The translations under genes and the position numbers were made by a program. This document shows, piece after piece, positions 57,522 through 64,000 of a stretch of 64,000 nucleotides of DNA; position 1 is the stretch's first letter, and each line of letters opens with the position of its first letter. The stretch spans positions 776,001 to 840,000 of the forward strand of contig CANJKZ010000084.1 in assembly GCA_947471745.1 (NCBI GenBank), given 5' to 3'. Under the pieces are notes generated by a model. It was not told the origin of the DNA. It did no database searches and worked only from the letters and a program-made list of their open reading frames with translations. The stretch is from Closterium sp. Naga37s-1 (lineage: Eukaryota > Streptophyta > Zygnematophyceae > Desmidiales > Closteriaceae).

Positions 57522-60500
57522 TCACAAGCAACTGTGCCCTCCATCCACAATGCTTTTGTCATGCGACCAAGTAGCTATCAAATGGTGGGCTATGGCATAG
57601 GGTCCTGGGACATACGCATGGTTGTTGGGCTTATGCTCTGGGGGCAGCGAGTCCTCGTGCGCTTGCGGAACTAGTTTCAGATACACCTTGCAACTCGCTG
57701 CAGTGCATTCCGTCTTGTATCTCTCAGGGGAAAGTGCAGTTGCAACTTGCTGGCGTGTGAACCAGTGAGCATCTGCAGCAGACAGAAGATTGCATGCAGA
57801 AAATGACTTTTCGCATGCAAGATTTCTAATCTTGTATGGAGGAGGTATACACAAAACGCTTCCACTGTGCGGGTAGGGTAGGGTGCGATGTCGCATCGGA
57901 AACCCATCACAAACAAAACCACGAGAGGGCATGAATAGAAGTGCATGCTAAAAAAAAAAGAAAAGAAAAACATTACACCTAAAAGTATTAGTAACAGAGT
58001 CCCACGGAGTTGCACACCACAGCTTTTCCTTGCACACATATGGAGACTGATGCAATTAGATGGCTAAACCAGTCTTTGGGAATACATCCAATGTGACACA
58101 AGACAATCCCTATGTCAGAATCCCAACCATTAGACCATTGGGATAAAATGACTTGTTTGTGTAGCGGGTTTGTGCGCCCATAACCCCCTAGGCGAACGTG
58201 CCAGTAACCTCCTAGGATCAATCGGGCATCCACAGTGCAGATCTACTGACACCCCCCCATACTGGAAGGCCCAGGAATGAGCACAGCGGCAACGGCCTAC
58301 ATGTGCATACACCGGGATTCGAACCCGAGTCCGCTCTGATACCATGTCAGAATCCCAACCACTAGACCATTGGGATAAAAGGGCTTGTTTGTGTAGCGGG
58401 TTTGTGCGCCCATAACCCTCCAGGTGAACGTGCCTGTAACCCCCCTAGAATCAATCGGGCATCCACAGTGCAAATCTACTGACACCCTACTCTTCATTGC
58501 ACCTTAACAACTTTCCTCCAACACACCCACGCACCCACACACACCTTGCAGCCCACACACATGCACCATGCCACCACCGTTCCAAAAACACGAAACGCTC
58601 CCCCGCCCACACACGTACATGTCACCCACCCGCACGCACCTTGCAACACCATCCCACAAGACGCACCCACCTCCCCACACCCACATGCACCACACACCAC
58701 ACCTTGCAGCTCGTGTGTGTTGAGGGCAACAGTGGCGTCGTTGACAAACACATAAAAGCCCACCATCAGCTAACACACACGCATATGCACTCACACACTT
58801 ACCACACACACATGCACACACGCATGCACACATGACGAGCACACGCACCTTGCAGCTCGTGTGTGTTGAGGGCGACAGAGGTGTTATCCACAAAGGCAAA
58901 GAAGCCCAGCATCAGTTGACACTGCATGCTGCCACACACGCATTGCACACACACACGCACACATGCACGCTCGCACCTTGCAGCTCATGTGCGTTGAGGG
59001 TGACAGCAGTGTCGTCCACGAATGCAAAGAAGCCCAGCATCAGCTGACACTGCATGCTGCCGAACCCCACTGGCGGGTGGGGGCGAGGAGAAGTAGGGGA
59101 GTGGTATAGAGAGACGCAAGGGAGATGCTGCATGTTTAGCCCTGCGTTCAGCATATCTGGCCAGCAGGTGCTTCGTCCGCCTTCATACCACATCGCCACG
59201 CCACAGTGGTGCTTTGAGTTGTCAACTGGCAGTGGCTTCAGATTCAACTGGTAGAGACTCAAGAGACAACCGTTCATCACTCAGAGTCATTCCCTTCTGG
59301 GTTCACCCAGAACCCCCTTCCTTGCAAAAAAAAGGTGGGTGTTCAGTGGCTGAGATCAGTGGTAGCGGGAGTGGTATGAATCCACTGACCTGCCCACGGC
59401 ACACACGCCCTCTTCTCTCCTCTCACCTGCCCATGGCTGAGTCGAGTGGCGCGTGTGTGTGATGCACAGCCCCACCTCCTCCCTCACCTCATCTTCCTCG
59501 CCACCCATGTGTTAGCAGCACGTATGCAAGTTTTGAGACGTCTCAAAACTGCTGTGCAGTGCTGTGCAAGTGCCCTCTCCTCTCCTCTCACCAGGCCACG
59601 GCTGCGACGAGTGGTAGCGCGTGTGAGTGATGCACAGCCCCACCTCCTCCCTCACCTCCCTCGCCACTGCCTCCTCGAGACTCTCCCCGGGCTGATGGGA
59701 AGGTGGGGCGAGGGGGGAGAAGGGGCGAGGGAGGGCAGGGGTGAACGTGCATGTCATAAGAGGCGAGGGACAAGCCGAAGGCAAGCTTCCACATCCTTCC
59801 TCCCCTCCCTCGCCTCTATCTCCTCCAGACTCTCGCCCAGCTGTTGAGAAGAGAAGGCACACTGGGGGACGAGGAGGGTGTTTGAAGGGCCTCAGAAATC
59901 ATTCTTATGTATGCTCCCACCCACTCCCCCTCTTCCTCCTCCCTCCCCTCCCTCGCCACTGCCTCTAGACTCTCGCCGGGCTGATGGGAAGAGAAGGCAC
60001 ACAGAGGGACGAGGAGAGGAAGGGACAGGTTTAACTGGCAGGTCAAAGGCTGTTCGCCTCCTTCCCCCTTCGTATCCTGTTCCTTTGTATGTCTCCCCTC
60101 CCCCTCTTCCTTCTCCCCTATCTCCCGAGGGGAAGTGGCAGCGCGCATGCATGCATGTAGAGCAGCACATGCCACACACCTTAACAGGAGCACGCATGCA
60201 TGCATATAGGGCAGCATAAGTATGCTCGCACCCTCGCAGGGAGCACGCAGCACGGATGAACATATGAGCGCACCTCCATGAAACCAGCGAGGCAGCTCCA
60301 CATGGCGTCGGGGAAGCGGTGCTGCCGTGCCAGCAGCACTCGATCCGACCGTGCATGCACCACCAGCATAATCACCACCTGCCATGCAGTGCGGTGGAGT
60401 GCGGTGGAATGTGGTGGGGTGCGACATCATGGGGAAATGGGGTTCTGCCATGCCAACAGCACTCGGTCTGACCGTGAGTGCACCACCAGCATGATCATCA

Positions 60501-62975
60501 CCAGCCGTACAGTGCGTTTCAGTGCGGTGGGAAGGGGTGGGGTGAGGTGGGGTGGGGTGGGGTGATGGACGACGGTATATGCAGCTATGGGGATTGGGAC
60601 CTTGATGGGGGAAGGGGGGGGGGGGGGAGGGCATGCGAGGTGAGCGTTCATGTAGCTTCAAGAATCACCAAAGAGGCAGCAACACGATTCCTCTCAAACT
60701 GTGGTCTGTGCCCTGTACCAGTGAATGATTTATTGGGCCTTGCAGCAAGCAAGGCTCCATGGACCACGCATGGAAGCAAGAGGAGCATCTCCTCATATCT
60801 GAGCATGCCTCTGCTGCTCTAGTAGAATTTTGTCTCAAGTCCACTGGGAGCACAGGATAGTCCAGGCCCCAGGGTGCATGTGTGTGCACCAGGTCGATGC
60901 GCGGTAGAGCTGAGCTCACCAGGTCGATGCGCGGTAGAGCTGAGCTCACCAGGTCGATGCGCGGTAGAGCTGAGCTCACCAGGTCGATGCGCGGTAGAGC
61001 TGAGCTCACCAGGTCGATGCGCGGTAGAGCTGAGCTCACCACCGGATCGACAAATCATTGGGAAAAAAAGGGGAAAGTTACAACATGCTCAGGCACAGCA
61101 GCCGCCAGCTCACCGGGTCGATGCGCGGGTAGAGCTTGGAGCGGCAGGCAGCGACGGGGCAGAGGCGGCGGTTGCCCGCCTCACAGGGGGCCGTGCGCGC
61201 GCCACATGTACCGCAGAAACGCGCCGATCGATGCCATGCCAGTAGGGCGCGCGCCTGGTGGGGGGGAAGGGAGCCGGGGGAGGGGAGGGGGAGGGATGCT
61301 GAGAGAATAAGCGGGGCGTATTTCACTTAGTGTCTTTCGCAGATCCACAAACACTGCCAGCATCCGTTCCACCCCACCCCAGCCCAGCCCACCCCACCCC
61401 ACCCCAACCCCACCACACCCCACCCCCCCACCCACACCACCCCACCCCACTCCTGCACGCCTCACAACTCACATGGCCAGTAATTGCGAGGTCGTGCCTG
61501 GCGTGGGCGTCAAGGGGGTGAGTGGCGAGGCGAGCATGAGCGTGTGTAGATCCACAAACACTGCCCACCCCCCACCCCACCCCACCCCACCCCACCTTAC
61601 CCCACCCCAATGCTGCATGCATCAGACTCACATGGCCGGCTATCGCAAGGTCGTGGCGGGCGTGGTCATCAAGGGGATGTGTGGCGAGCATGAGGGTGCG
61701 CAGATCCACAAACACTGCCCGCCCATACCCCGCCACCATCACCACCCCTCCCCCTCCCCTCTCTTCTCGCCCTCCTCCCCCTCCCTTCTCCCCCCGCCCT
61801 CCTCCTCCTCCTGCTCCTCTCTCTCCTCCCTCTTCTCGCCCCCCTCCTCCCCCTCCGTCAGTACTGCCCCCATTCCCATTACCCCTGCTGCCATTCCCCT
61901 GTGCTGCCTCATTCTCAGCAGCCTGAGACGAGGTCGCGTCGCGAGCAGTGCCGACAGCGGCTGCACCAGGTTCGGCAGGGGCGGCAAGTGCAGGTTCGGA
62001 GGCAGGTTCGGCAGGCGTGTCAGGACTGGGCGGAGGCGTGGCAGGAGTTGCCAGGCTGCCAGTGAGCCGCTGACCTGCCACGTCCCCGCCTCCTCTTCCT
62101 CCTCCTCCCCCTCCCCTCACTTCCGCCCCTGCAGCGCCAGTGCCTGCCGCAGCACTGGCGGCAGCATTGGCAGCGGTAGAGGCACCAGCAGCCGAGGAAC
62201 CAGCAGCAGCAGCGGCATGGGCGGCAGCGGCAGCAGAAGCAGAGGGGTCGAGTTGCACTTCGAGGGCGAAGTGGGGCGCGCCGTGCCTCTCCCCCAGATA
62301 CACCAGCTTCTCCCGCACCCTGCTGCTGCCGCTGCTGTTACCCCCTCCGCTGCTGCTGCTGCTGCCGCTGCTGCCTTCAAACGAGGACAGAGGCTGCCAG
62401 GCCAGGCACCAGCCGGAGAGCAATGCGTCCGAGCCTACTGCCGAACCTTCTGCCGAACCTGCATCGTCGGCAGCGGCAGCGGCAGCGGCAGCGGCAGCGG
62501 CGGATGGAAGGCGGCGCTGCGACCAGGCGACGAGGACACGCCCGTCCAGAACCGCCAGCACCTGAGGCTCGATCCGGATCGGATTTGATTCGATCCGGAT
62601 CGCATTCGGTTCGCTTCGCGAAGAATCCGGGGTGCCTAAAAGGGTCGACGCGCTGCTGGACCCGTTCAGACTCGATATAGGCACGTCGCCGGGCGGGAGG
62701 GAGTAATGGGCTGGTAACGAGGATGTTCTTGACGGGGGCACGGCGCGCAGCAGATGTGCGACTCCCAGGGGGGACTTCGAGGGCGCGGAGCCGGGAAGCG
62801 CGGAGTTAGGGCGGGAGGAAAGCGGCGGGAGCGGAGGCGTGGCGGGAACGCTGTCGGGCGGGTTGAGGAGCTGCGCCACGCTGGCTTTCTCCTGCTTACG
62901 TGGCAGCAGAGGATTGCCCGCAAAGAAGTTGGGGCCGCGCGGCAATGGCGGGGAGGTGCGCGAGGGCGATGCCAT
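57522..62975 (-). CDS. NUDX19-like: NADH diphosphatase, Nudix family, plant NUDX19/NudC type (about 677 aa)
   Basis: Minus strand, six exons: 62975-61632, 61254-61114, 60378-60274, 59691-59592, 59069-58977, 57772-57522; all phases close. Members hydrolyse NAD(P)H to NMNH and AMP and also act on NAD-capped RNA. Exon 1 has NFFAGNPLL near the start, a long Ala/Ser/Gly-rich insertion unusual for the family, then [16 protein letters not shown] and AIAGH. Exon 2 is the zinc ribbon: [15 protein letters not shown] and CPVAAC cysteines, YPRIDP. Exon 3 is [19 protein letters not shown]...WSCLAGFME. Exon 4 completes the Nudix box G-x5-E-x7-REVREEVGL and has SQPWP, the NADH-diphosphatase signature. Exon 5 is [18 protein letters not shown]. 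Exon 6 has [10 protein letters not shown] and [14 protein letters not shown] and ends SCL, a weak peroxisomal-signal resemblance. Introns hold exon-end copies and a TRIM. Confidence 0.88.
58113..58484 (-). mobile_element. Complete TRIM retrotransposon (372 bp)
   Basis: Two terminal repeats of ~140 bp (58113-58251, 58345-58484), TGTCAG...CTGACA, about ten differences; a 93-bp interior; primer site TGGTATCAGAGC on the minus strand (58333-58344); a purine tract by the left repeat; and a perfect CCCTA duplication (58108-58112, 58485-58489). No coding capacity, so it depends on other elements for movement. It lies in the last intron of the NADH diphosphatase gene, same orientation as the gene. The interior has GGGTTCGAATCCC, matching an RNA polymerase III B box or tRNA T arm. 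Confidence 0.9.
58490..58700. repeat. CA-rich imperfect simple repeat
   Basis: CACACA, CACGCA and ACCCACAC tracts with interruptions, inside the last intron of the diphosphatase gene. Similar CA-rich spacers separate the exon 5 copies up to 58975. Confidence 0.7.
58703..58933 (-). repeat. Two partial copies of exon 5 within the following intron
   Basis: 58849-58933 and 58703-58771 repeat the 3' part of exon 5 with its donor (CAAG|GTGCG). They encode [20 protein letters not shown] and a shorter [15 protein letters not shown]. Neither keeps the exon 5 acceptor. The functional exon (58977-59069) matches the family best and is the only copy bounded by both splice sites. Confidence 0.8.
59415..59980 (-). 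repeat. Partial copies of the Nudix exon on both sides of exon 4
   Basis: Upstream in intron 3, 59938-59980 ([14 protein letters not shown]) and 59795-59840 ([15 protein letters not shown]) copy the acceptor and exon start. Downstream in intron 4, 59415-59490 copies the exon end ([13 protein letters not shown]) and donor (GGGCAG|GTGAGA). Only 59592-59691 carries the full Nudix segment and both splice sites. Confidence 0.8.
60436..60501 (-). repeat. Partial copy of exon 3 within the preceding intron
   Basis: Encodes [20 protein letters not shown] then loses frame. The acceptor corresponding to GGCAG is mutated to GGCTG, so it should not be spliced. Confidence 0.8.
60887..61036 (-). repeat. 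Five 30-bp tandem copies of the exon 2 end and its splice donor
   Basis: Perfect 30-bp repeats reading, on the minus strand, AGCTCTACCGCGCATCGACC then TGGTGAGCTC. The unit copies the last codons of exon 2 (KLYPRIDP) and the GTGAGC donor, with one base missing. It lies ~80 bases into intron 2. Confidence 0.9.
61337..61568 (-). repeat. Two partial copies of the exon 1 end within intron 1
   Basis: 61473-61568 copies AVFVDL through the GGCCAT|GTGAGT donor but with a frameshift; 61337-61360 keeps only AVFVDLR. Both lie downstream of the true exon 1 end (61632), in intervening CCCCACC repeats. Confidence 0.75.
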
Positions 62976-63585
62976 TGACGCGCACGGCGCTGCTAGCCTC
63001 CACAGCGCCTGAATCTACAGAATTCGGAATCTGAAGTGAAATGAGAAATGCTTGGGTTTCCTGACATGCATAATTCGTCATCACGCAAGCGAAATCCGCA
63101 AATCGGGTTGCTGTGTTTATTGCGACAGTCGTAAGTGGACTTGTTCTGGAGTCTGTAAAATCTGCGAAGCACATAAACATCATGACCATTGTAACAACAT
63201 CGGCCGTACATCGAGTTGGCGATCAATCGCCTCCATCGCTTCTACAGATCAATGTACAGTACTACCATCCCCCGAAATCGATGCTACCTTCGCCTTCCTC
63301 CGCGCCCTTAGGGTTTTCGCGCTTGGGGTACAGTATTCAAAAATTCCCCTGTTGGCAGCCAGTTATGTCGGCCCCACTTCATCCTTATTTTGCTCTTTGG
63401 GCACGGATTTTCCTTCCACCCTGTGCCAATTCTTCCGCCGCCGGACCCCAACTCTCGTCACCGCCGCCTTCCGTCCCGCAGAGTTTTCGCCACGTTTCCG
63501 ATTTTCCAACTGGTGCCTGATTCTCGCAAAATTCCGCTTCGTTTTCGTTTTTGCAATTCCTTGAGGCTCGCTTCACCGCGTCGCG
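62976..63585. promoter_or_regulatory. Probable divergent promoter region
   Basis: 610 bases between the diphosphatase start codon (minus) and a candidate plus-strand first exon. GC falls in 63010-63260, typical of a shared promoter. No specific TATA or transcription-factor site is assigned. Confidence 0.35.
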
Positions 63586-63714
63586 ATGCCAGGCGCGCTA
63601 GCGGCCGAGGAGGAGGCGGCGGCGGTTATCCCGCAGAATCCGCCTTCGAATCCGGCATTCGAAGAGGAGGAAGGATTGGGAGATGACGTGGAGGAAGGCG
63701 AGGAAGCAACGGAG
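63586..63714 (+). CDS. Candidate first exon of a divergent gene, acidic N-terminus
   Basis: ATG 63586 opens a 43-codon frame MPGALAAEEEAAAVIPQNPP... ending DDVEEGEEATE at a GAG|GTGGGT donor. Acidic and low-complexity, so the family cannot be named. The rest (63715-64000) would be intron; no downstream exon is identified before the window ends. Confidence 0.4.
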
Positions 63715-64000
63715 GTGGGTCGCGAGTGAGGAGCGCTCGAATTCATGACTTTAGAGGTTTTTTTTGCGGAAGAGGGGGAAATGAAATAGCTACTGCTGGG
63801 CAGACTTAGATGTTCAGAATTATGGCCACTCGAAGGCCGCGCGTGCTACCACGCGGCGCGAGCTGCGTGTGTTGTGGCGCCGGGCAGAATCTTTTCACGT
63901 GAGACATGTGGGGGTTGCCGAATTGTCATTTTGGATACTGTCTTCAAATGAATTCAACCTCTCGTCTCATTCCCTTGCTCTTTGAACCTCACTTTCTCCC
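63715..64000. other. Putative intron or intergenic sequence at window end
   Basis: AT-richer sequence with no recognisable coding frame or element. Confidence 0.4.

Noticed and set aside
58490..58900. His/Thr-rich frames in the last intron of the diphosphatase gene
   Set aside because: Arise from CA-rich simple sequence between exon copies.

Overview
This window is eukaryotic. It suggests a plant-lineage genome, perhaps a GC-rich streptophyte alga; a zygnematophyte such as Closterium is a guess. The reasons are Ty1/copia elements primed by initiator tRNA-Met, stop codons arising mostly as CAG to TAG (a CHG methylation context), a primer site matching plant-type tRNA-Phe, and a host gene resembling the plant NADH diphosphatase NUDX19.

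Bases 1-49,611 are almost entirely nested LTR retrotransposons of three kinds. (1) A short-LTR copia group (LTRs 128-135 bp, C-rich minisatellite leaders, glycine-rich Gag, Gly/Ala-rich integrase-RT linker) is present as: the 5' end of a minus-strand copy (1-437), fragment A (438-2005), old fragment X (2006-3075), element C (3076-17168), pol fragment E (24466-28105), full-length but defective element G (28660-35821), minus-strand element F (35931-43695) and fragment H (46471-49611). (2) Element B (4419-10905, minus strand, 821-bp LTRs about 0.6% diverged) carries an uninterrupted 1,561-codon Gag-Pol and sits in the leader of C; a solo LTR of its family with a perfect GACAC duplication sits inside F. 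(3) Element D (17169-24465) has ~1-kb TCGAC-rich LTRs, a decayed gag-pol and a 39-nt primer site matching the 3' half of tRNA-Phe. A ~2.06-kb (TG)n tract (43696-45753) ends the retrotransposon block on the right side of F.

Bases 49,612-64,000 are gene-bearing. There is a small cluster of foldback/MITE-like DNA elements (50,220-51,350); a three-exon plus-strand gene of unknown function (52181-55155); a two-exon minus-strand gene for a 59-residue membrane microprotein (55662-56054); a six-exon minus-strand NADH diphosphatase (57522-62975) with a complete TRIM retrotransposon in its last intron; and the probable first exon of a divergent plus-strand gene (63586-63714).

The most unusual signal is in the introns of the two larger host genes. 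They contain degenerate partial copies of neighbouring exon ends, each spanning an exon-intron boundary, and every copy lies on the intron side of the boundary it duplicates. This points to intron growth by tandem duplication across splice junctions. All gene models are read by eye from sequence; splice sites and frames were checked for consistency but not against transcripts.
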